Below are positions 8,879 to 17,400 of a DNA stretch of 48,935 nucleotides, piece after piece. The position numbers and the translations under genes are program-made. The notes beneath the pieces are model-generated. The model made no database searches. It worked only from the letters and a program-made list of their open reading frames with translations, and had not been told where the DNA came from. The DNA is taken from contig JAHDGK010000003.1 in the NCBI GenBank assembly GCA_020627685.1, positions 80,428 through 129,362 on the forward strand, written 5' to 3'. This DNA is from Granulosicoccus sp. GTDB lineage: Bacteria > Pseudomonadota > Gammaproteobacteria > Granulosicoccales > Granulosicoccaceae. Numbering within the stretch: the stretch's first letter is position 1; each line of letters opens with the position of its first letter.

Positions 8879-9780
8879 GCGCGTCTTCGTCGACTACCTC
8901 GTCGTCCTCGTCCAGCTCCTTCACCACCCGGTTCTGCAGGGGCTCTATATTTACGTATCCAAGCCAGGCAGTCGGGGTCGTTACCCATCAACACGTCTGC
9001 AGCCATAACGGATCTCATAACTTCTTCATGACAGGGGTTCGTGATGGCTGATGTCATGCCCGCACTGATTGCCATGGATAAGAAAGCACCGTTGATACCG
9101 TTACGTTCGGGTAGACCAAAACTCACGTTAGAAGCACCGCAAGTGGTGTTGCAACCTAACTCATCGCGGATACGACCCAGAATATCGAATACTTGTCGCC
9201 CCGCATATCGCATAGCACCGATGGGCATAACCAGAGGATCAATAACGACATCGCTTGCTGGAATACCGTGGTCGCTTGCACGCTCTACAATTTTCTTCGC
9301 AACTTTAAAGCGCTCGTTGGGATCTTCTGAAATGCCTGTTTCGTCGTTGGAAATTGCGACAACGGCTGCCTTATGTTTTGCAACTAAAGGTAGGACTCTC
9401 TCTAGTACTTCATCTTCACCGGTTACTGAGTTGACCAGTGCCTTGCCTTGATAGACCGCTAAACCTGCTTCCAGTGCTTCGATGATTGATGAATCGATTG
9501 ACAGAGGAACATCGGTAATCGACTGGACTAATTTAACAGCTTGAGCCAGAAGGGCAGGTTCATCAGCCAGTGGAATACCCGCATTGACGTCCAGCATTTG
9601 AGCGCCGGCTGCTACCTGTGCTAGAGCATCTGATTCAACACGACTAAAATCGCCGGCTTTCATTTCTTCTGCAAGAATTTTTCGGCCGGTAGGATTTATC
9701 CGTTCACCGATAATGGTGAAGGCGTGGTCAGACCCGATGATGTGCTCACGCGTGGCTGAACTGATAATCGTGTCGGTCAT
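8875..9780 (-). CDS. Methyltetrahydrofolate:corrinoid methyltransferase (MeTr-like)
   Basis: This 301-residue protein has a pterin-binding TIM-barrel fold. Motifs are GERINPTG at 25-32, LDVNAGIP, SIDSS, NSVTGE, DPLVMPIG and CGASNVSFGLP, all characteristic of the AcsE/MtvA-type methyltransferases. It moves methyl groups between a corrinoid protein and tetrahydrofolate; in a demethylating pathway it would produce 5-methyl-THF. It overlaps its neighbours by 1 and 4 bases. The C-terminus is an arginine-rich extension (GRGRRGSRRRRA) beyond the barrel. I exclude a biosynthetic dihydropteroate synthase because of the corrinoid neighbours and the motif set. Confidence 0.87.
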   Translation of the reverse strand: MTDTIISSATREHIIGSDHAFTIIGERINPTGRKILAEEMKAGDFSRVESDALAQVAAGAQMLDVNAGIPLADEPALLAQAVKLVQSITDVPLSIDSSIIEALEAGLAVYQGKALVNSVTGEDEVLERVLPLVAKHKAAVVAISNDETGISEDPNERFKVAKKIVERASDHGIPASDVVIDPLVMPIGAMRYAGRQVFDILGRIRDELGCNTTCGASNVSFGLPERNGINGAFLSMAISAGMTSAITNPCHEEVMRSVMAADVLMGNDPDCLAWIRKYRAPAEPGGEGAGRGRRGSRRRRA

Positions 9781-10808
9781 TATAGATTTTCCAAATGGTT
9801 CTGGACGGTGGCATCGCCGTCATAAAGTTTTGGATGCCATGGGGTTCTTCCGTTTAATACGCCTGATTTACTGACAATATCTGGAACGGTGTGTTCTTGT
9901 CGGTAGGCCATGATATGTACACCATCGACACCTTCAATTTCTCGAACTTCTTGAATTAGATCAACGCACAGTTGCTGACCTTCAGCTTTCTGGTTTTCAG
10001 CGCCTTTGAGTCGGTTGATAACGCTGTCTGGTATATGTACGCCAGGTACATTTTTGCGAATCCAGTCTGCAGATTTTGCTGAAGCTAAAGGGCCAACGCC
10101 CACAATAATGAAGACTTTTTCGTGAAGCCCAAGATCACGAACCCGGCTCATGTACTCACGTAATCGTGGCACGTCGTAACAGTATTGTGTTTGAACAAAT
10201 TGTGCTCCAGCAGCTACTTTTTTTGCCAGACGAATAGGGCGCCAATCAAAAGGTTCAACAAATGGATTGGCTGCTGCACCTAGAAATACTTTAGGTGGTG
10301 AGTCCAGTTTGCGTCCGCTTTGAAACGTAGATTTGTCACGCATGGTTCTAGCAATTTCCAACAGCGACATGCAATCAAGGTCGAACACCGGTTTGGCTTC
10401 AGGGTGATCGCCTGTCTGTACACCATCGCCCGACAGGCACAGCATATTGCAGACACCCATTGCAGCACCGCCAAGAATATCTCCTTGGATTGCTATGCGG
10501 TTTTTATCGCGACAGGATATTTGTTGGATAAGGGCATACCCTAAACGGGTCAGCAAGGCACAAACAGCCTGCGAACCCATATGACAATGAGCACCGCTGC
10601 CGTCCGTTGCGTTAATAGCATCTACATAACCGTCGAAAAGTGCAGCGCGTTCATAGACCGCAGCAGGATCAGCACTGTCAGGCGGTGCGAGCTCGCTGGT
10701 TACTGCAAAATGTCCGGCGCGCAAAATTCGCTCGAACCTTCCAGGGGAGCTATGCCCGTTAAGCATTGGCAGGGGGTAGCCCGGTACTGGCTCATCAGTA
10801 AACATCAT
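9780..10808 (-). CDS. MetF-like methylenetetrahydrofolate reductase
   Basis: This 342-residue TIM-barrel protein of the MTHFR family has the expected N-terminal region (FAVTSELAPPDS) with the catalytic-type Glu, then CLSGD, and QTQYCYD in the barrel. It interconverts 5,10-methylene-THF and 5-methyl-THF using FAD. Here, next to a methyl-THF-forming methyltransferase, the likely direction is oxidation of methyl-THF, which is inference. It overlaps by 4 bases the cysteine-rich MetV-like gene immediately upstream, an arrangement seen in MetVF-type reductases. The two proteins are therefore probably subunits of one enzyme. It is unlikely to be the housekeeping methionine-synthesis MetF. Confidence 0.85.
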   Translation of the reverse strand: MMFTDEPVPGYPLPMLNGHSSPGRFERILRAGHFAVTSELAPPDSADPAAVYERAALFDGYVDAINATDGSGAHCHMGSQAVCALLTRLGYALIQQISCRDKNRIAIQGDILGGAAMGVCNMLCLSGDGVQTGDHPEAKPVFDLDCMSLLEIARTMRDKSTFQSGRKLDSPPKVFLGAAANPFVEPFDWRPIRLAKKVAAGAQFVQTQYCYDVPRLREYMSRVRDLGLHEKVFIIVGVGPLASAKSADWIRKNVPGVHIPDSVINRLKGAENQKAEGQQLCVDLIQEVREIEGVDGVHIMAYRQEHTVPDIVSKSGVLNGRTPWHPKLYDGDATVQNHLENL

Positions 10809-11287
10809 GATGAAGGTGCCTCCGAGTTTTTATCAGCAGGCGCTTTATCCCGGACCACTTTGAGCCAAGAAGATTTGCCTTTGAGCTGATAATCCACGGC
10901 AAACTGAACCGTGGTTATGTCTTTTCCGTTTTCCATTTGGCTTGCGCCTTTCCAGGCTTCAACCCAAACGCAACGCATCTCCGGTTTAACTTCGCAATAC
11001 CCATCCGGACGAACACCTCCGCAGGGGCCGTTGCGAATAGTTTTTGGGCAATTCATTGGGCAGGACATGCCGGTGCTGCTCAGTGCGCACTGACCACACA
11101 TTTGACAGTCAAACAAAACGCCTTTGACACCTTTTTCAATGGCGGCTACGGGTGCTTCAAGCCGCTCATGCCCAATCTTATTTATTAGCGGGGCAGCAAA
11201 CAGCAGGGATTTTTCCACGCCTGCATAAACTCGTTCGAGTAATCGCGCATGACGCACTGACCACTTTCTAATTGCGTACATCGTCAA
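10805..11287 (-). CDS. MetV-like cysteine-rich MTHFR partner (MTHFR_C domain)
   Basis: This 160-residue protein has eight clustered cysteines: C61, C64, C67, C76, C80, C89, C98 and C106, with CQMCGQC and NGPCGG as the clearest motifs. This is the pattern of the methylene-THF reductase C-terminal/MetV family, which binds Fe-S (and in some members zinc) and passes electrons to or from the MetF subunit. It overlaps its MetF-like partner and the upstream small gene by 4 bases each, so the proteins are probably made in fixed proportion. No membrane segment is evident. Confidence 0.8.
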   Translation of the reverse strand: MTMYAIRKWSVRHARLLERVYAGVEKSLLFAAPLINKIGHERLEAPVAAIEKGVKGVLFDCQMCGQCALSSTGMSCPMNCPKTIRNGPCGGVRPDGYCEVKPEMRCVWVEAWKGASQMENGKDITTVQFAVDYQLKGKSSWLKVVRDKAPADKNSEAPSS

Positions 11288-11652
11288 TCACCACCAGCTG
11301 AGTCGGCAGAATTTTTTGCGGCAATTTCAGCTCTTTCTGCACGAGATTTACCCATGTTTTCGGCAACACCTTTAGCTTTGGTCAGCGTTTCAAGGGTCTC
11401 ATCGTTCCATTGAGATACCAGCTCTGCGGCGGCCGCATCAGCTTCTGCTTGCAAGTCTCCACTGCACGGGCTTCTATCTCTACGCCAGTCTTCCATATAC
11501 GCATCACTAGAACCTTTACCCGCACGCATAGCTGCGCGATCAATGGCTTCCTGAAAGCGTTCCGGAAGCATTACTTTGGCGCTCTTGCGACCGGCTTTTG
11601 CGATCACTTGCGATGGGATGTCGCGCCAGTAAATTTTGATGAGTTCAGGCAT
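11284..11652 (-). CDS. Small 'virulence factor'-domain protein of the C1 module
   Basis: This 122-residue soluble protein begins with IKIYWRDIPSQV, which matches my memory of the small Pfam family named Virulence_fact. That name does not describe a known activity. The C-terminal third is alanine/glutamate-rich and probably helical. It overlaps the MetV-like gene by 4 bases and lies 44 bases after the DUF1638 gene. Its position inside a corrinoid/THF operon points to an accessory role in methyl transfer or cofactor handling rather than virulence. The molecular function is unknown. Confidence 0.65.
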   Translation of the reverse strand: MPELIKIYWRDIPSQVIAKAGRKSAKVMLPERFQEAIDRAAMRAGKGSSDAYMEDWRRDRSPCSGDLQAEADAAAAELVSQWNDETLETLTKAKGVAENMGKSRAERAEIAAKNSADSAGGD

Positions 11653-11696
11653 GGCAGGGTATTGAATCCGGAGGTTTACTGATGTGGTGACTGTGA

Positions 11697-12317
11697 CTAC
11701 GCGGCAGTTATCTGTATGCCGCGCAATGATTGTTCAAAAGGGCCAAGCCCTGTTTCGTGAATAGCCAGTGTTAAACCAAGCGCATCAGCGGCTTCTTGCG
11801 CCGCTAGCTTTCGTCTACTGAGTTCTTCAGATTTGCCCGCTTGAACTAGATACATAACGCGCTTGTAGTGAGAAAAATACTGGTCTCGAAGTTCCGGGTG
11901 TTTTGTGATACCCAGACCATCCAGGATCAGTCGTTGAAAGTTGTCGACCAGATAATCTGTTAAGTAGAAAGTGCCGAGTTCCTCTTCTGCCATGGCGTCA
12001 AAAACCTCATTGCCAGCAAAAAAACCATAGCAGTGATCGCTGGGTAGGCGTTCGACATCGTATTTACGTAGCACGTTGTCAAGAAGCCCTCCGGTGCCAC
12101 AATCACCGTAGGCGACTAAAATTTTCGCGTGGGTGGACTGGGCGAGGGTAATTTTTTCCTCAACAGCCGGGGCTATTTTCTCAGGGGTGTTGTGCCACTC
12201 TGCAGGTAAACACTGAATATCGATGTGCTTGAGCTGGTTGGCTTTAATAACGGCAACCAGCTCATGTGCAATTGCGCCACAAGCAATAACCAACGTGCGT
12301 TCCATCTGGTTGATCAC
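11697..12317 (-). CDS. DUF1638 protein associated with corrinoid methyltransfer
   Basis: This 206-residue protein matches DUF1638 features: an IACGA motif near the N-terminus, YGDCGTGG at 70-77, and further cysteines at 36 and 96 (CYGFFAG). The annotated GTG start at 12317 and the ATG five codons in (12305) are both possible, and neither has a strong ribosome site. In other genomes, to my knowledge, DUF1638 genes occur beside methylamine/betaine-type corrinoid methyltransferases, but no activity is established. The glycine/cysteine motifs suggest a metal or cofactor site, which is inference. It lies 23 bases after the corrinoid-protein gene. Confidence 0.72.
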   Translation of the reverse strand: MINQMERTLVIACGAIAHELVAVIKANQLKHIDIQCLPAEWHNTPEKIAPAVEEKITLAQSTHAKILVAYGDCGTGGLLDNVLRKYDVERLPSDHCYGFFAGNEVFDAMAEEELGTFYLTDYLVDNFQRLILDGLGITKHPELRDQYFSHYKRVMYLVQAGKSEELSRRKLAAQEAADALGLTLAIHETGLGPFEQSLRGIQITAA

Positions 12318-12340
12318 TGCCTACCCGCCAAGCATCGAGA

Positions 12341-13051
12341 CTAGCTCGCTGCGCGCCTGTCCGCGATCAAACTCTTAGCGGTTTCAACGGCAACAGCAGC
12401 GTCGCGGCAATAGGCATCAGCACCGACAGCTTCGCCGAACTCTTCATTAAGAGGGGCGCCACCGACTAGTACGATGAAGTCATCACGCATGCCTTGCTCT
12501 TTCAGCGTATCGATAACAACTTTCATGTAAGGCATAGTAGTGGTCAGAAGAGCCGACATACCCAAAATATCCGGCTTATGCTCTTCCAGAGCTGCCAGGT
12601 AGTCTTCGACCGGGTTATTGATGCCAATGTCGAAAACTTCAAATCCGGCGCCTTCGAGCATCATTCCCACCAGGTTCTTACCAATATCGTGGATATCTCC
12701 CTTCACGGTACCGATCACAACTTTGCCGATTGACTCAGCGCCAGTTTCAGCCAGGAGAGGGCGCAAAATAGCCATGCCGCCTTTCATCGCATTGGCTGCC
12801 ATGAGTACTTCAGGTACGAAAAGGATACCGTCGCGGAAATCGATTCCGACGATTCGCATGCCCTCAACTAGTGCATCGTTTAGGACTTTGTCCGGTCCCC
12901 AACCACGCTTGAGAAGGATTTCGGTGCCTTCCTCAATCTCTTCTTTCATGCCGTTGTACAGATCATCGTGCATCTGCTCTACGAGCTCATCATCGTTAAG
13001 CTCGTCGAGGATAATGTCTTCTTCGTCGTCGTAGTTGTCTTGATCGGTCAT
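12341..13051 (-). CDS. Corrinoid (B12-binding) protein, MtbC/MtmC type
   Basis: This 236-residue methyl-carrier protein has an N-terminal B12-binding cap (about residues 40-105) and a Rossmann-like B12-binding domain. The cobalt-ligand motif DIHDIG is at 119-124, with H121 as predicted lower axial ligand, followed by SALLT at 167-171 and GGAP at 197-200. It should carry methyl groups from an unidentified substrate methyltransferase to the MeTr-like protein. It is the first gene of the minus-strand C1 operon. Unusually, 19 of the first 42 residues are Asp or Glu, giving a strongly acidic N-terminal extension. Confidence 0.9.
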   Translation of the reverse strand: MTDQDNYDDEEDIILDELNDDELVEQMHDDLYNGMKEEIEEGTEILLKRGWGPDKVLNDALVEGMRIVGIDFRDGILFVPEVLMAANAMKGGMAILRPLLAETGAESIGKVVIGTVKGDIHDIGKNLVGMMLEGAGFEVFDIGINNPVEDYLAALEEHKPDILGMSALLTTTMPYMKVVIDTLKEQGMRDDFIVLVGGAPLNEEFGEAVGADAYCRDAAVAVETAKSLIADRRAAS

Positions 13052-13261
13052 GGGATTGTTATTCGCCTCAGTAGACGTGCATGGTAACTAGGGTTATCGG
13101 CAATCAGAACTCATGTAATGCCTTAGTCACGACTCATAACTTATCGATTCGCGACAATTTTTCATCTGGACCGACGGAAGACAGCCGAAAACGGATGTGG
13201 TTCGCGTTTTTTAGCCGCCTCAAGGGTCCGCCTTATGACAAACAGGTACACAAGTTGTGCC

Positions 13262-14047
13262 TTATTCGCCAGTAAACACCGGTTTGCGCTTATTAAGAAA
13301 CGCGTCAACGCCCTCGGCAAAATCTTTGGTGCTGCTGGCAGCCTGCTGGTAGTCCCGCTCAAGGTCGAGCTGCTCGTCTAGAGTTCGTGTTTGCGACAGT
13401 CTAAGTAACTGTTTCGTGAAGCCCAGACCTACGGTAGCCTTCTTAGCGAGGGTGTGTGCCAGCTGAGTCGTCTCGGTGTTGAGTTCCTCGTCGTCCACAC
13501 ACCGCCAGATCATGCCCCAGTTTTCAGCTTTTTCAGCGGATACGACTTCCCCGGTCATACACAGTGCGGTCGCCCTGGCTAAACCTACGAGTCTGGGTAG
13601 TGTCCAGGTGCCACCCCCATCAGGGACTAGGCCCAGCTGGTGGAAAGATTGAATAAATTTGGCTGAACGAGCTGCCAATACGATGTCACAGGCCAAGGCC
13701 AGATTGGCGGCAGCACCAGCAGCAACCCCATTGACGCAGGCAATGACCGGTATGGGGAGCTGCGTGAGGGTTCGGAGCAACGGGTTGTAATAGCGTTCAA
13801 CCACATCGCCTAAATTGGACATATCCAGATCGGCTAAGTCCTGACCGGCTGAAAATGCTCGTCCAGCTCCCGAGATGACCAGGCAGCGAACCGTGGGAGA
13901 TTGTTGTATTTGCGACAACACTTCTGCCACTTCCTCATGCATTCCGGCATTAAATGAATTGAGTTTGTCTGGGCGGTTCAGCGTCAGCCAGGCGACACCG
14001 TCATCAAATCCGATTTCGATGAATTCATAGTTGCCATCTATCTTCAT
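13262..14047 (-). CDS. paaG: PaaG-like enoyl-CoA hydratase/isomerase
   Basis: This crotonase-fold protein of 261 residues closely resembles PaaG (1,2-epoxyphenylacetyl-CoA isomerase; E. coli 262 residues). Shared features include LTLNRPDKLNSFN, the oxyanion-hole segment AGRAFSAGQDL, NGVAAGAAANLALACDIV, GLVPDGGGTW, LDLERDYQ and the C-terminal FTGE. No other phenylacetate genes are in the window, so it may serve a different acyl-CoA. The start codon lies 2 bases after the stop of the GlsB-like gene, implying co-transcription. A generic enoyl-CoA hydratase is the alternative. Confidence 0.78.
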   Translation of the reverse strand: MKIDGNYEFIEIGFDDGVAWLTLNRPDKLNSFNAGMHEEVAEVLSQIQQSPTVRCLVISGAGRAFSAGQDLADLDMSNLGDVVERYYNPLLRTLTQLPIPVIACVNGVAAGAAANLALACDIVLAARSAKFIQSFHQLGLVPDGGGTWTLPRLVGLARATALCMTGEVVSAEKAENWGMIWRCVDDEELNTETTQLAHTLAKKATVGLGFTKQLLRLSQTRTLDEQLDLERDYQQAASSTKDFAEGVDAFLNKRKPVFTGE

Positions 14048-14049
14048 GA

Positions 14050-14328
14050 TTAGGCCGCTCCTTTAGGCTTGGCTGATCGGAACAAGCTTGCAATCAGAAC
14101 GAGCAAAAAGGCACCGAACAGGGCTCGGAGAAGGTAGTCGGGAGAGCTTACGTCTACAGCCAGCGCCTGACCCACAAGGACCGGGAAAAAGGCACCTAAA
14201 GAGGCGCCGATGACTCCGAGCAAAATATTGACAACGAATACAACCCCGCGACCGCGGAGGATAACAGCTGCGATGCCCCCGAAAACGATGCCAATCAATA
14301 GCATGAGGATGAGATTTGCGACTGGCAC
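14050..14328 (-). CDS. GlsB/YeaQ/YmgE family small membrane protein
   Basis: This 92-residue protein has three hydrophobic, glycine-rich segments: LILMLLIGIVFGGIAAVIL, VFVVNILLGVIGASLGAFF and LLRALFGAFLLVLIASLF. It matches the 'transglycosylase-associated' family, whose members are stress-related membrane proteins with no proven enzymatic activity. It lies 2 bases before the PaaG-like gene and 95 bases downstream of the NAD-GDH gene on the same strand. Confidence 0.78.
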   Translation of the reverse strand: MPVANLILMLLIGIVFGGIAAVILRGRGVVFVVNILLGVIGASLGAFFPVLVGQALAVDVSSPDYLLRALFGAFLLVLIASLFRSAKPKGAA

Positions 14329-14423
14329 GTGGGGTTGCTCCTTGTGTTGGGCGCTATGTCTCTGGCGCTTGTTGGGGGTTTACATCACAGATGTTTCGCG
14401 TTCAAGTATAGGCCAACGATTAT

Positions 14424-17400
14424 CTAGGATGCCAACGGTCGATCTGATCTTAACAATTTGTGAACCTCGTTTATGGCGAGGGAGAGCATGGCAAAATCGA
14501 CCGTCGCATTCGCTTTTAATTCAGAGACCAGCGCTTTGTATTGTGCCGTGGCTGACGCATTTCTATCGGACCATTGCCTGACACGCTCACCCGAGTCGAG
14601 CCCTTCCTCTGTCCCGCTGGCCACTTCTGCACACAGGTGGCGTTGCTGATAGTGCAGGTCGCCCCGTAACTCGGCAGTAGCCAGTTTGTGCCAGTGCGAA
14701 GTGGCAACCAGGGTACCGATGCGTTCGCGTAACCAGCTTAGTTCCAAGTGCTGACCCAGATCGAAATACACCGAAGCAATACTGGCAACGGGTTGATCGA
14801 GTGAACGCGCGATCTCAACGATATCTAACGAAGATGAAAGCGGGACGACTCTCGCCACTGCGTAGGCGGTGTCTTCTGGTGCTCCTGCTTCCATGAAATG
14901 TTTCACGCGTTGGTCCAGCGTTTCTTTTTCAGCAGGGGACAGGCATTCGGGCATTGCGGCAATCAGCTCTTCAAGGCCCGGCTTGAATTTTCCAATGAGA
15001 TCGGCAATGGTGCTGTTTGTTTTGCGCGTTCTGATTAACCAGTGCGTCGCGCGTTCGACTAATCCGCGTACCAGTATTTGCATCCGGTATTGCTCGTCGC
15101 TGGAAATTTTATTGTCCAGTGATTCAATCGATGACCAAAGCTGTGGCAAATCGAAAATTTCCTTAACGATAACAAACGCGGTAGCTACATCACTGGAACT
15201 GGCATTGAGTTCCTCGTGCATCCGGAATACAAACGTCGGTCCGAGTCGGTTAACAACATCGTTCGTCACGATGGTCGCGATTATTTCAGGGCGCAGGCGA
15301 TGCGTCCGAATTTGTTCGGCATGACCGCTTTTTAATGCGCTGGGAAAGTAGTCCATCAGCGTCGTTTCCAGAGCGGCATCTTCAGTGAAATTCGATGCCA
15401 TTAATTCATCAAACATCACCATCTTGCTATAAGAGACGATAACCGCAATTTCAGGACGAACCAGGCATTTGTCGTTTGCCATGCGCTCGGCTATCTCTTC
15501 AGCATCGGGTAGGAACTCGATCGTTCTATCCAGTCGTCCAATAGCTTCCAGGTGCTGCATAAACCGAGATTGCTCATTAAATGCAGCAGCGCCATCAACC
15601 GCGCATAAGTCCACACATTGGGTCTGCAGATAGTTGTCGCGCAGTACGTGCAACGCGACGTCATCGGTCATGGACTCTAAGAGGATGTCGCGCTGCTTGA
15701 TGGTCATGTCATCACTGGCAACAATGGCATTCGCCAGAATCTTAATGTTGACTTCATGATCCGAGCAATCAACGCCTGCTGAGTTGTCAATCGCATCGGT
15801 GTAAATGAGACCGCCTTTCTGAGCAAACTCAATTCGGCCGCGTTGTGTAAAGCCCAGATTTCCGCCTTCGCCAACCACCTTTGCGCGAAGTTCAGATCCG
15901 TTAATACGCAATGCATCGTTCGCTCTATCTGCTGCATCAGCCTGAGTTTCTGAGGTGGCTTTTACATAGGTTCCAATACCGCCGTTCCACAGTAGGTCGA
16001 CTGGCGCTTTGAGTATGATTGAGATAAGTGCGGTTGGCGTTAGGTTTTCTTCGCTGGTGCCTAGTGCTTTACGGGCCTCTGCCGATAATTGAATGTGTTT
16101 TGCATCCCGCGCATAGATGCCGCCACCACTAGAAATGATGCCATCTTCATAATCTAACCAGCTTGATCTGGGCAAGTTAAAGAGTCGCTGACGTTCAGCA
16201 TAGGCAAGAGCTGCATCCGGGTTGGGATCAATAAAGATGTGTTGGTGATTGAAGGCGGCGACTAATTTTATATGCGGAGAGAGCAGCATGCCGTTTCCGA
16301 ATACGTCGCCTGCCATGTCGCCTACACCTGCAACGGTGAACGAGTCCTGTTGAGTGTTGACGCCTAAATTTCTAAAGTGTCTTTTTACAGATTCCCAAGC
16401 GCCGCGGGCAGTAATGCCCATCTTTTTATGATCGTAGCCGACTGATCCACCGGAGGCGAATGCATCGCCCAGCCAGAACCCGTAGTCTTTGGCAACTGCG
16501 TTTGCGTAGTCAGAAAATGTTGCAGTTCCTTTGTCGGCTGCAACAACAAGATAGGGGTCGTCTTTGTCATATTTAACGACATTAGGGGGTGCAATGACGT
16601 TCTGACCATCAAGGTTGTCAGTAATATCTAAAAGACCGCTGAGAAACGTTTTATAACAATCGACCACGATTTCCATCATGGCTTCGCGCTCTGTCGGCAG
16701 AGCAGCTTTGACGTAAAAGCCACCTTTGGAACCCACCGGAACAATGACCGCATTTTTAACCATCTGCGCTTTCATTAAACCGAGAACTTCAGTTCTGTAG
16801 TCTTCACGACGATCTGACCAGCGTAGTCCGCCTCGGGCTACAGCGCCGCCTCGAAGATGTATCCCTTCAACCCGAGATGAATAGACGAAAATCTCGTACA
16901 TGGGTCGTGGCAATGGCAAATCCGGTACGGCTGCGCAATCAAACTTAAACGACAAGAACTCGCGTAGCTCCCCGTCATTGTCGGTGCGATACGCATTGGT
17001 CCGCAGGATCGCCAGAATCAAGTTTCGATATCCGCGTAATATACGGTCTTCATCGAGGCTGACGATGTTGTCCAGTGCTGCGTCTATCTCGCTGAGTAGT
17101 GAGGCAACGTGTTTTTCATCCTGTCCTTTCTCTGGATGAAAGCGCGCTTCGAACAGCTCGACTAATAGCCTTGTGATGGTGCCATTGGCCACCAAGCTGT
17201 CGATCATGTAGGTTTGTGAGAACGGGACATCTATTTGCAATAAGTATTTACATAGCGCTCGTAAGATTACGACTTGTCGCCAATCAAGTGCTGCATCCAG
17301 CATCAAGCGGTTGAAGCCGTCATTTTCAACATGGCCACGCCAGATGTGGTTGAAAGCCACCTGAATTCGCGCGGCCGTTTCTTCACCGTTGTTATCAGCA

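Noticed and set aside
8875-9780. Dihydropteroate synthase (folP)
   Set aside because: The fold is shared, but the GERINPTG start, CGASNVSFGLP motif and corrinoid-gene neighbours fit a methyl-THF:corrinoid methyltransferase.
13052-13261. Cobalamin, SAM or THF riboswitch in front of the corrinoid operon
   Set aside because: I looked for a B12-box-like conserved core and for long paired arms in the 210-base gap and saw none convincing; the start of the operon's transcript remains unassigned.
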